A stretch of DNA of 64,000 bases. Source: Ectocarpus siliculosus (lineage: Eukaryota; Sar; Phaeophyceae; Ectocarpales; Ectocarpaceae). Positions 34,534 to 45,572 of the stretch are shown one piece after another (position 1 is the stretch's first letter; every line of letters starts with the position of its first letter). The notes under the pieces were generated by a model, which saw nothing but the letters and a program-made list of their open reading frames with translations, made no database searches and had not been told where the DNA came from. The stretch spans positions 1,555,962 through 1,619,961 of the forward strand of contig FN649755.1 of the NCBI GenBank assembly GCA_000310025.1, in the 5' to 3' direction. The translations under genes were made by a program, and so were the position numbers.

Positions 34534-34804
34534 CAAAACTGACCTTGTTTGAGCGCCTTCTGTTTTGGCTCTTTTGACTTGAACTTACAATGGTGTGAAT
34601 TTTTTATCTTGCTTTCAAAGCTGGCGTGCGGAGGCGCGTGAAATGTATGTTTTGAGCAGCCTCTACTGCCGCCCTGTGCGAGAGTAGACGATTTCTGTTT
34701 TTTTCGCGATCCCTTCCGACTGGTCTTGTATGTCTCTTGTGCAATTTCTGGTACTCTTGCGTTTGTGTTCAAAATTGATCAACATCGAAATTATTTGTCC
34801 GCAG

Positions 34805-34911
34805 ACCGTTACGTGCGGGCACTAGCTGTATATTTAGCACATGGGACAGAACGGAAGGATCGCCTTGAGAGAATAAATGCACACAGCTACGTGGAGAAGA
34901 GAAAAACACAG
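34805..34911 (+). CDS. Candidate internal exon, unidentified
   Basis: Acceptor GAAATTATTTGTCCGCAG and donor CAG/GTACTT enclose a frame (phase 1 in, phase 0 out) reading YVRALAVYLAHGTERKDRLE and ending YVEKRKTQ, an amphipathic charged helix. No partner exon or family was recognised. It lies between the palindrome and the DIRS element. Confidence 0.35.
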
Positions 34912-35189
34912 GTACTTTCTGACGCTATGAATTCATTGCTAATCTGTCTCAGAGTCTTTTCTATGATAGAGATGGATTCGTTGTGTCATATGAAGAAAAA
35001 ACAAAACAAAAAAAAAACAAAGAATAATTCACGACCTAGTGAGTAGTCAGCTTTTGAGAACAAACAAATGAATGTTGAGAGACGCTGCGAAAGAAATCGG
35101 CGGCACCTCGGTGCCACCGCCGCTAACGTTGAGCGAACTCAAGCAACACTTCGGATATTAGAAGATAATTTATCCAGATAGATGTAGAG

Positions 35190-38160
35190 AACCTGCTAAA
35201 CATCGCACGTAGACAATGGAGTACCAGCAAAGACGCATAATGACTCTTTCGGACCTAGGGAAGGTGCTGCAATAGAAATCAAGGCACGCTAGATGACCAC
35301 ACGGAACAAGTATTACGGGAAAAACTACCAGACGGTGTGACCAAAAAGAGCGTCGTCGTGTTGAACAAAGCAGACGCAAGTGAGAGGGGTTCGCGTGTCA
35401 ACCCATGGAGCGGTCGTAGGGTCATCGACGATTTCTCATCCAATCCTAACGTGAAGCCAGGGGAAAACGGGAGGCGTAAACGTGGACACTGTGACGGAAG
35501 AAGTGCCCGACTATGTGTGCGGAGAAACGATGCCGGCGTTCCTGTCCGACATACAACGCGACTGACAGTAAAACGGCCGGACGAAAGCATCCTGTGCTCC
35601 ACGGCAGCCGTAAACAACGCCTACAGAAACGTGACAGAGAGAGTACACAGCATCATACGACGCACGAAAGTTCAGCTGTTTGATAGACGATGTCCTTGTG
35701 GCTGGCGTCAGACGAACGTTCGGATGGACAGGTCCGCCCGGGTTCTGGGGCGTCATGGCCGCGGCAAGAGAGCATTCACACCGAAACACTTACGACTATT
35801 TGACGAAGGGATCGACATGATATCCCACGTAAATATGGTGGACCCATGGGAACAAGGGTTACCGACTCAAGTGCCCTCAGAAGATAACGTAAAGCCGTAC
35901 ACGGGCGGTGGGTGGGATCGATGACGAGTTCATGTGCGGGGTATACGCGGACGATTATGCGCTAACCAGAGCACAGCACACCTTGCACGACAAGTCAGCA
36001 CTGACTGCATCCGCATCACAGTCGGTCGGTTGCTTGGGGTAGCAAAAAAGGGCACTACGCCGATCCTGGCGCCGAAGAAAAGTATAGATTGAAACACCAC
36101 TCCCTGTGGATTTCTCGGCCACACGACTGATACGCATAAGATGACGATAGCCACAACGCGCGTTAGGACCGAAGCAATAAATCCCATGATAAAAAACGAA
36201 TGGCCGAGCTATAGAAGATACGCGAGCGTGCAAGACGTGCTGAATGTCGCAGGAAAGTTGTGGAACTTGACCTACGTCATGAGAGCGCAGGGAAGTATTT
36301 CGTCTGGCACCTCCTTGGTCTCTCAAGCCTCCACGATACAGCCCGTAGGCAGACGAGAAAAAAGAGACAAGTACGGCTGGGTTGGGAGTTTCATGGTGAC
36401 CTAGATTTTTGTTGGAGACGGGCCCTCGAACACAAGCTGGCCAAACGAACAAAGTCGTTGAGCGCTTTCTCCTTTACAACCATGTACAACGCACACCATC
36501 GCGGTAGAATACTGCCTATACACATATGACGCTAACTTTGAAGTGTTGAAGCTACTGCCCGCAGTTGAAGGTTTTCTGGAGGTATCAATTCAAACCTGAG
36601 TTCACCAGCAAGTTTAAGAGAAAGGCTCAAGCCAACGAAACGAGCGCTATCACTATCAACACGCTGGAGCTGCTAGGGAAGATAGTCGCGCTGGGTAGTG
36701 CAAATGATCATCAAGGACACCCCAACCGATCCGGGGCAAGCGACACTTTTGAAAGGAGACAGCGTGTCGGCGGTATCATGGGTGAAGAGATGCCTGGGGA
36801 TCAAAAGACAGACGCGCAGGCTTGCTGATGAGGCGAATGGGTCGAATGAGAATTGAGAGCGGTAGGTGTCGCGTGGAAAAACATATTCCAGGACGACAGA
36901 ACACTCTAACGGACGGAATCTCGAGGTGGAAGACAGACGAGGTTATACAGAAACGTACGGAATCTAACCAAATATGACGACTGCAAGAACCAAGATATCG
37001 GAGATCAGGGACAGGAATTGATTGAAATGATGTTGCGAGAGAGAACCTCAAATAAACGCATGGATGATCAGGCGTGGGAAACAATGACGAGAGTCTAACG
37101 AGGACGCGAAAAGGGAAGCTAGAAATGGTCCTCACAGAGACAGGATTAAACGAATGGAAAGACCCAACCGCTGCACCACCTTGCCGATCAACTTAGGGAC
37201 AGGAGTGGACTATGGAACGAGAGGAACAAGCGCAGAAGGGGAGCTGATCGTCGACCTCTTGGTTCACGGATCACTGAGCACCAGCACTTTGAAGGAGTAC
37301 CGTGGCATATGGACCACGTGGAAAAACGAGAGAGCCAAGGCAAACTTGGGACCGTGGCTATGAGAAGAAGATGGCGTCGATAGCGCAGTGGTGTGAGAGC
37401 TGACCGTGTTCATGGCGTCAAGGTGTCTTGTATATAATAATCACAACCAAGAATCACAACCAAACGATGAGAGGATACCTGGCGACGATCGAGTACGTCC
37501 ACAAGCTTCATGTAGGGTGGGCATTGCCAACGTCGCACGTTAGGGTAGTAGCGGTGGGAAAGGCAATTGAAAGGGTGCGCGCGAAGTCGGAATCGAAGCC
37601 AGTGGCAAGGAAACCGCTGACCGTGCCCATGCTAGTGGCGGGAAGCGATAAGGTGCAGGCGAGCGTATTGCGCTGGGTTTCGTGGGGGGGCATTGCCCTT
37701 TCGTACTTGCCGCTATGTCGTGCATCAGAGCTTTGGGCCTAAGATACCGGTCTAGTCCATTCGGGATTTTACCTCACTAGGGGATGTGTCGAGTTTTTCA
37801 AGGAAACGCAGAAGCTAGCATTGAATGTTGTTCAGAGCGTCCAAGTCGAATCAGAAGAGGAAAGGAGCAGTGGTGACCAGAGAGAAAAACGAGGGATCCA
37901 GTGGGAAGGGAACATCGAGTGGAAGGGAGGCAGAGCTGGAACTTTTGTTGGGCCTACTAGATGTGATCCCCGAGCTTGAAAGTAGCGCACCAATCATGCA
38001 ATCGGTACAGGGAGGGAAATGGGCGGTTGTATCACGGTCAGAGGCAACAGCGATGTTGAGAGACATCGCGGGAATAGTAGGAAGAGGACCTCGAGAACTC
38101 GCGTCGCATTCTGGTAGGATTGGTGGTGCCACGCAACTAGCTAAGCAACTCTGATCCAAA
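35190..38160 (+). mobile_element. Degraded DIRS-like retrotransposon (RT, RNase H, tyrosine recombinase)
   Basis: Reverse transcriptase traces: GRRVIDDFSSNP (about 35410-35445) and the catalytic VYADDYAL (about 35941-35965), the latter one frame off the preceding 195-codon frame. RNase H-like: ITINTLELLGKIVALGS (about 36649-36699). Tyrosine recombinase: core-binding STLKEYRGIWTTW (about 37282-37320), MRGYLATIEYVHKLHVGWAL (about 37467-37527), IALSYLPLCRASELWA before a stop at 37740, then in a shifted frame the catalytic ASHSGRIGGATQLA (about 38102-38143). RT, RNase H and recombinase in this order, with a tyrosine recombinase in place of an integrase, defines the DIRS class. Several frameshifts and stops show it is dead. 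No split direct or inverted terminal repeats were found. Confidence 0.75.
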
Positions 38161-38773
38161 TCCAGAGAGCGGGGAGATTGAAGTGAGCGGCGTTCATGAC
38201 GTACGTAAGAGAAAGGGAGGGAGAGGAGCGATACACGTGTTCCATGCAATAGCGAATAGCGGAGGAACTGGAAATAGATATGAATGACGCCGGAATCGGA
38301 CCGTCCTGTGGAGTCCGAAATGCAGAAAGAGTCGGGTTGGCCCGAAAAGACGCGCAACATGAGGTCGAGAGGAAGAACGTAGATCATCAACTCTTGTAGC
38401 GACTTTTGTCTGTGTGATCCTTTTTGTGTTCGGCGTTCGATTCTTGTCGTTGAATTAATCCAAATTTCTGGAGCAAAGCACAAACACGCGTTTCGGCCCG
38501 CAGGCAGAGAAATGCATACTTCTGTCATGTTGTCGTACTGAGCGCGCCACCACTTACGATCAAAGAAGTTACGAGCTGGAGCTTGGCCAGAAGAACAGGT
38601 GCTCAGTTCCGATGTGGTACTAAGCACAAGACTCCGCCTTTGTGGTGTAGCATTGCGCCTACAGACAAGAACGGAGCCCCAAAACACGGTGGCTGCAAGA
38701 CAAGCACTCAGGATGGTGGAGGGTGAGCCTAACATCTGCAGTTACTTTCAGATTCGGGTCGGGATCGGGGTGG
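38161..38773. other. No gene recognised
   Basis: A 294-codon minus-strand frame (37851-38735) runs antisense over the recombinase end and this stretch. It has no motif and is best seen as a shadow of the element. Confidence 0.5.
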
Positions 38774-39100
38774 AGGGGGGGGGGGCGTATTCATGCTTTG
38801 CGTGCCTTAGCCGTTAGACCACTGACCACGCGTCTTCGAAAGGACGGAGCAGCATTGTTCCAATCGTTCTTTCCTACTCTTTGCCAACGGTGGCTCTAGA
38901 GTGCTTCCCTAACCCATCTATCCTACCGATATCACTTCCCGCCTTTTCAACCCGCTTCCTATCCAGCTACCTACCGTATTCTCCTGGCAATTCCATGCCT
39001 CAAACATCTATCTCCCTGTACCTACCTTCCTTTACTTTTCTCGCTCCTTGTCGTACAACGGACGTTCCGCAACTGCTTACATGAACTCGGTCTTCGCACT
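38774..39100 (-). mobile_element. LINE 3' tail, inverted decayed copy
   Basis: The reverse complement matches 24-379 block by block: poly-C tail, TAAGGCA, GTGGTC, GGACGGAGC, the AAAGNNNGATTGG block, GGCATGGAATT and the cysteine-tail coding end. An in-frame stop and indels disrupt the coding part. Orientation is opposite to the copy at 1-379. Confidence 0.65.
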
Positions 39101-39601
39101 CGAGCCGAATCCGTTCACGTTCATTTGAATTGAGGGTTCCCCGATATGCTGCTAGTGTTCAGCGCTCTTTTGTATTCATGGTGTAACCTTGAAGTCCACC
39201 GAAAAAGCTGTGTTTGCTCTCTTGGGACAATCGGTGTAAAAATAGGAACAAGAAGCACGTTTATCCTCGGTAGATGCCTGCTCAAATGAGAACTTGGAAA
39301 TTATTAACATGGGCTCGGCTTCAGGCAAAAGAATCGAGCCTCACTAAAAATAAGCGGTTCTTTGGTGGCGCCGTCTGAACCTACCACATTCATTGCCCGT
39401 GCGCGCATCGTCGTACATCAGTGGGCACCCGGGCGACATGGAAGAGTCAGATACGTTTACTGCAGAGAAAGGGTGAGTCTTGATCTGGCCGTGAGGCCAT
39501 GGACGTGCGGGTTCCAAAGCCGGGTGTGGAGTGGCCAACATACCGTCAGCATTGGATTGCTGTACCCGCTATAAAAACTTGAAACAATGAGTGCCTCGGC
39601 C
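39101..39601. other. No gene seen
   Basis: Short overlapping frames only. No motif or repeat recognised. Confidence 0.5.
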
Positions 39602-42152
39602 CCCTCGCCCACATGGACAAACCGGAAGTGTTGAATAAACAGAACCGGGGCAGGAGGACCGACACTTTCCCAGTGTGCGTACGTTAGGAGTAGTGCCCCC
39701 GTCGAAAACGTCTTCAAGACTGCTGTTGGGACTATCTAGGGGACTGCTGGATCTAAACAGGCGATATTCACCGACAAGGTACGAGGATCAAACGGTATAA
39801 TATATTTATCGATGTTTCGATCAAAGATGCCATTGGTAGAGGAAGCGGAGGTTGTGCGGCGGCTGGAAATGCCACCCATGTCAGTCTCCACCTCTAACTT
39901 GAAGGACAAGCGAGGAAGCAGAGCTGGAAATGCAGTAGGTCAGGTACCAGGATGACGACCGGCCATAGAGTCGACACAAAAGCAGAGCTACAAGTACTTG
40001 GGATTCGTCATTTCCTCAGGAAAAGTTGGAACGAAGCCCGGGGGAAAGAGGGACCCACAGAGAGAGACACACTACAGTACTGCTTTGGCTGGCGACCGAA
40101 ACGTGCTGGGTGGGAGTATGTACAAGGGAAGAGGAAGAGGAAAAGTGAGCACGACGAAACACTCCAAGGAGCTGAGCAAGAAAGGTCGATGTCAGAAGAG
40201 ATGAACGACTCCACATAGCCCTTGCCCCTGTCTGCAGAAGATGACTCATAGAGAAAAGAAAGTAGATATTAACGCTGTCGACTGATTGGTAATGTGTTGC
40301 CATCGGCCAAAAGCCAAAGAAAAAACGTAGAACTCCGTCTCTGGCCGGGTCGTCTTGCCACCGAAACAACGTCTAGGAGTGACCCCCCCCCCCCCCGCTC
40401 CCCTCATCCGAAACCGTGTATTGGAACTTATCATTTTGGGGGTATCGCAACTCATGTGTTCGACCGCCGGGCGGCAGTCATTATTGTAGAAAATAGAAAT
40501 ACTTTCGTCGTACGCCGACCCTGCATGAGTGTCTAATCTTTGGGAGTAGCTCCGAATCGCTCGCCTCGGAGGCCTTATCATTCCATCCCTGACGTTGATG
40601 GTTTGTTTCTTGAACGTTGCTGGCATATCGCCCTTCCTCCCAGATTATGTGCCGGAGCGGTCTATGGCATTGATCCCTCCTGCTCCCCGACGTACGTAGG
40701 CTGTGACGGGGACACCACACAGACAAGATTTTCCTCCGGCTGGCCTTGTGAGGCTGGAGAGCCGTCAAGCTGTGTTCCGGTACGCAGTCGGGTGTTCTGA
40801 TTCATGCCTCGTTGCTTGTTTGTGCCAGCGTCACACACGCTTGTTTTATCTTCGCACATCTGCAGCAGAAGGATTCGTCGAATCTAACAAACGTTGATGG
40901 TTCCTATTGTCAAGGTAAGATATTGCAATGGTCTCAGGCATTGCTCCGCCGTTCTCGACGAGGGTGCAAGCCTTCTTGAAGGGCCCGCATTGAAATCTAC
41001 CCCGGCACACTTCAATTTTCCCCGACTCAAATTAGGCTTCCCTTCGTTCCATCCGCAAGTGCTTCACCCCCGCGTATTCTGTTTTTTCAGTGCGTACGAG
41101 CCAGGCGGCTTGCCGTTTGGTTCGCCGGGAACGGCGTTTTCCGTAGGACTGAGGGGGAGAGCGTCGACGCTGCTTGCCAGGGCACCGGGGGGTCGGAGGG
41201 GGAGGGCAGGTGCTGCACGGCCCCGGTGGTGGCGGTGGTTCCCGCTCGCGCAAGGTCACGGCCGGTGCCACCGACTCGCAGACCGGAATGACTGGATGAA
41301 CTCCCGACCATCTTACCTTCGGCCACGGTCAACACATCAATCTGCTGACGGGGTGGGAAGGCAGGCTTGTTTGTAGCACTAGTTCCTTCGGTCTGGACTG
41401 AACTAAACGGGGCAGATGGTGGAATAGATGTACTGTAGTAGAGGGTGCACGCAGGCCAAAGAAGGCTCACAAGTTCAATATGGGGTTTGGAGAAGATGAC
41501 AACTAGTTCGGGGAAGAGGTGTCTTTTATGAAAGTCGGCAATCCTCTTTCTCGGTGAGGGCAAACACGGGTCGAACATGAAGTCGGCGAGAGAACATCTG
41601 ACTCGACCCGCAAGCGGCGAGTTTCTTGCCGCTTTAATCGCGCCCGATAGTATTAGACTGTGCTCCTTCGTCGTGCCCGATTTGATTTTTTCTTATGCTT
41701 TCTTTTCCTATCGTAGCTGTGTCTAATGTTCTTACAACGTCTTGTTTATCACGGCATAGTCTCAAGACAGGCTTGATTGACCGTGTAGAGGGAGCTCTCG
41801 CTTGTCGGCAGTGCTTGAATGTGTCATGGGATCGCTGTCGTTTGTGCGTTGGGTGATGGGCACCTGAAAGCGGATATCAACCCTGGAGTATTTAGGATGG
41901 TTAGCAGCCTCTGAGTAAGTAACGAGAGACAGGATTTGCGAGAAGGGGGGGGGGACAATCCTGAGGGGAGGGCGTGGTATCAGTTGATATTCCGTTCCGC
42001 GTCTTGCGTAGTGGCCAAAGTGTCCATGTATCACCCCGCCTAGGCCTACCGACCTTTCCGGCGTGTGGTGAATGCCCCTCCGGGGTTGTTGGCAGAAATC
42101 GGTCCAATGAGCATCGTTCTGATATCCACCAACGAACGTGTTACGGAGGGGT
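39602..42152. repeat. Segmental duplication, copy 2
   Basis: The ordered counterpart of 22703-26879, about 1.6 kb shorter because two blocks are missing here. The minus-strand segment RLFRSSSPLDSPNSSLEDVF (39700-39760) aligns with copy 1 without gaps, and GTAFSVGLRGRASTLL on the + strand (41130-41180) aligns with SAGTAFSVELRMRASTLF. Both strands are open in places, so which strand carries the gene is not settled. The poly-C run at 40382 is an addition of this copy. Confidence 0.65.
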
Positions 42153-42195
42153 GCCCGCCATGTCGTGCGCGCTGTGTGCAACGGGTTTGTTCAGA

Positions 42196-42925
42196 GCTCT
42201 GACTGTTCGCCTTCCCCTGTGCCCTTAGATATGCCTCTCACTCTCTTCCAACCTTCCAAAATCACGAATTCCTGGCCCCTGCTACGCTATGCTAATATGC
42301 TTCCTCCTCTTCGCCACAAGAGACAAACTACGTGTTCTGGTCAACCTTCTTTCTCTTTCGGCGTCTGACGAAGCTGCCGCACCCAAAGAAGGCCCCTCTT
42401 AACGCCCCGGACTATTTGGAAGAAAAGCTTCACGTCAAAACTCACGCAAAGAATGGGAACGAACAATATCGTTCGGATCCTCTATATTGTTACCGGAGCT
42501 GATGGATCGAAGGCCTTCAGGCTCTCTCTCACACTCTCCACCGTTCCATACACTAAACGTATTTACATGGTACGAATCAGGCCTATAGTATCCATAAAGG
42601 ATAGGAAGACACGAGCAAATACACCCTTGCTTTGGTGCAGAAATCGAACCGAAGGGCCTTCCGTGTTGTTTCGCCGAAGAACGCGATGGCGACGGTTACC
42701 CCAGACAAAATTTAGCCCCGCCATGCCGAGCGCGTTGAAGGCGACGTCTTCGTTCAGAGAGACACAGAGCTCTGACTATTCGCCTTCCTCTACCCTTGTA
42801 TTTATCTCTCACTTTCGGGATCCCTTCCAAGATCACAAACGGCCTTTTCTACGCCACGCTAGTATGCTGCCTCCTCCTCTTCATCACAAAGAGCAAATCT
42901 ACGTGCTCAATCAGTCAAGCCTCAA
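42196..42925. repeat. Direct repeat pair of about 155 bp
   Basis: GCTCTGACTGTTCGCCTTCC (about 42196-42350) recurs as GCTCTGACTATTCGCCTTCC (about 42768-42925), followed in both by TCTCACT, CCTTCCAA, ATCACNAA, TACGCYAYGCTA and CTTCCTCCTCTTC / CTGCCTCCTCCTCTTC. The copies are about 80% alike by eye, and the 415 bases between them are unique in the window. Confidence 0.5.
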
Positions 42926-44137
42926 CTATTGTTGACCCGTCTCTAATACCCCCCTGCCATCGCAGAGGATTCCGTGTCCTCATTGCACAGCTTAGCTCCC
43001 ATACCTTCTGCAATAATTCTGCGGCGCCCTAACCTGTCGTGACTGCATGTTCAAGAGACCACGAGCAATCACCCGTGTCCCCCCCCCCCCTCCCTGCCGA
43101 AAGTTTTGTCCGCCTTTCCTGGGGGTTGCATTTTTTCGACCACTCATCTGATACCAGAGATATATAGACAGTTCTCAATCCTCCCGAATTCGTCTTCTTT
43201 TCGATGAAAAAGGGTATAACTACCACCAGTACGATTCTTCTATGGAGGGCGGCACACGATGCCCCCTCACAATCCTGAGACTCAAGTTTATTCAACAAGA
43301 AATCGAACCTGAGCAAGATACTCCGCTTTTCTCAAAACCCCACATCTTCTTCCAGTCTTCAAATCACGGCTGGGTCAAACACAACTTGAAGTAAATACGT
43401 GTTCGTTTCTGTCAAAATTGTCGTTCGAACCTGTGCTGTCTGCCTCGATATGGGGATCACTTGAAGCACGGGTGGAATCTCGCCTAGGTCGAGAAATATA
43501 GTCTTGAACGTTATGGCCAGGCGACCAACAATTGAAAAATAAACCGTCCTGGGGGGACCATAAGTCCCCTCTCCCTAGCCCAGCCGACGGCGGCCGCTAC
43601 AGTCCCTGCCACCCACACCGCGGCAACCCACGAGGCTTCCAAGATCTGTCGCGAGAGCCGACGAAAGACACGACCGGGCACGAGGAGAACGGGGCGGGAA
43701 AACAAAATTCAGGGGTGTTCGCCGTATAGAAGCGCACCGACCGCAGTGAGAATTTTTGTATTCTATTTCATGGTCACATTGCGGACGGGGTAGTACGGTG
43801 CGTTTTTTTGTCTCGAAATGTGACGGCACCGCACCATACTGTGACACTTCCAGAGGAAAGAAACCGTACCGTGAACATCCCTGCGTTTTTTTCTGGCTTG
43901 GGCCGGTGTGCAAACAAGCGTTGAACGATTAGGCCGTTACATCGTTCGGGAAACAAAAAATCCTCACGCGAGCAGAGGGCTGCGACGGGGTCCCGCCTGG
44001 TAAACGTGGCGGTAAGGCCACAAGACATACCAACATTGGGACAAGATTCCCACAAAACAATAACTTGGACGAGTTTCCGTGAAAAAAGCTGGGTTACACG
44101 AGGACGCGCCACACTCTTTCTTTTCACCATAAACAAC
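42926..44137. other. No gene recognised
   Basis: Holds a poly-C run near 43081. A minus-strand frame at 43774-44265 reads through from the secreted-protein exon and may be intron. Confidence 0.4.
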
Positions 44138-44914
44138 CTAAGGATGTGGCAGATGTAGGTGAACTTGTAGAAGTTGGAGTCGTCTGTTTCGTCTCCGAGG
44201 CAGTCGGTGTCCCCGGGATCGCATGTCTTGCCTGGTGACGTCATCATCATCATCGCGTGTATCACATCACATGAGCATCATCTCACTCAACGGTTTTACA
44301 GGCACTGGCATGTGGTCATCAGAGCGCGGCTTTTTGAGGAGGGGGTATCATGCGAGATGTGTTGCTGCGGACACTGGCCAGGTGCGCTGCATTACTGTTT
44401 TGTCGAACTGCATCGCGTGCCAACGTCCACATCTAGCCGGCACTGTAGTGCCTGTCCGCTACTGCACGGGGGGTCGGAAATATCGGAAACCAACGCCTTT
44501 TCCACGACCAAAGGGCGGACGGCGGCGAGAGCTATGCCTCAATGGATAGACGACGCTCAATAACACAACAAATCTAGCCTGAACGGTCTACCTTTTTCGT
44601 CACGATGAGGTGCAGAGCATCGAGACGAACACGTCACGCAGATAGATCTACTCGACTACATGGGTCAAGAGTCTTAACGGACCGGCCGCTAAGGAGAAGG
44701 ACTGAACAAACGCTTCCACCCGGGGCAAACGCAGCTGCAAGGGAAAGGGCTCCGTCCAGCCAAAAGACGATGATAGTCCAACGGGTGGCTACTCGTTGAG
44801 CTTACCTGAGCTGATACCGACGTTGCCTCTCGTAGGCTGCGCCGGGATGCTGCTGGCTGCGGCGGCAGAAACGACCGTAAGAGACCCCGCAAAGACAACC
44901 ACCAGCAAAATCAT
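44138..44914 (-). CDS. Small secreted protein, 5' exons
   Basis: Exon 1 (44914 to 44806) starts at an ATG and reads MILLVVVFAGSLTVVSAAAA, a clear signal peptide with an Ala-rich cleavage region, then SSIPAQPTRGNVGISS to a donor TCAG/GTAAGC in phase 1. Exon 2 starts at 44231 after acceptor GTCACCAG with matching phase and reads GKTCDPGDTDCLGDETDD then SNFYKFTYICHI, acidic with three cysteines. Its end (44138, CTTAG/GTTGT) is tentative because the frame stays open beyond it. The protein should be exported or vacuolar. No family recognised. Later exons would lie below 44138. Confidence 0.45.
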
Positions 44915-45290
44915 GCCTTCTAGGCGAATACTGCCATGAAAAATACTGCCATGACACAGAACGGTACGGGGGGCATGGGAGAGGGAAATTGGACCTGTGT
45001 ACGCCGGGACACCCATGTCTTCGGGTGTCATGGAGGGAAGTTAGAACTATGTACGTCGGGGCGCCCACGTTTTCTTTAACACAGAAACTACGTGTGCTGA
45101 AAAACACGCACCTAAAAATAAACAGCGGCGGCATGCCTGCCTCCCGAGCGATGAGCTCGTGATCCGTGCTCATGACCCCGTCCGCTGGTCGTGAGACATG
45201 CAGATGTAGTATAATGTCACTGCTTGCGCGCTGGTGTGCTGGTGGTGGGGAAAATGTACACGTAAATGCGACTCCTTGCGCGGCTAACGT
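44915..45290. other. No gene seen
   Basis: Contains a two-unit local repeat near 44945-45075 (GGAGGGAAGTTAGAACTATGTACGTCGGGGCGCCCACG and the similar GAGGGAAATTGG... block before it) upstream of the secreted-protein start. No other feature. Confidence 0.4.
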
Positions 45291-45539
45291 TTGGCACACA
45301 ATATATCCGCCGGGGGCTGGTCGAAATCAAGGTGCGTTTTGATGTTGGAAAGCGGTAGATCTGGATCGGCGTACCGCTACCGTTGTAGAGAGCAAATCAT
45401 CGTTTTTCTTACCGGCGACGAGGCGCGTAACGCAGAGGGTTCAAGCATGGGTCACGTGTTCATTATCACTGGCCAACAAGAAAGTTTGCTCCGTGACGCG
45501 GAGATGTTTCGGATACTGATCTACGGCGACGGTGAGTGA
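45291..45539 (+). CDS. Short intronless frame in register with the next gene
   Basis: An 82-codon frame; its first ATG is at 45342 (MLESGRSGSAYRYRCREQ). It ends with TGA at 45537-45539, directly in frame with the 414-codon gene, with 33 bases between. It may be the 5' part of that gene cut by a nonsense change, a separate small gene, or joined by a 36-base GTGAGT...TTAG intron, which is too short for this genome's usual introns. Function unknown. Confidence 0.35.
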   Translation: MAHNISAGGWSKSRCVLMLESGRSGSAYRYRCREQIIVFLTGDEARNAEGSSMGHVFIITGQQESLLRDAEMFRILIYGDGE

Positions 45540-45572
45540 CAATTTCTTCACCAAGACACCGTATTAGCGGGG

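Noticed and set aside
37851-38735. 294-codon minus-strand open frame
   Set aside because: Antisense to the tyrosine recombinase end of the DIRS element, whose sense strand has clear motifs.
45531-45566. A 36-base intron joining 45291-45530 to the 414-codon gene
   Set aside because: The ends look like GTGAGT...TTAG, but the length is far below the other introns here and there is no room for a branch point. Kept only as an alternative.
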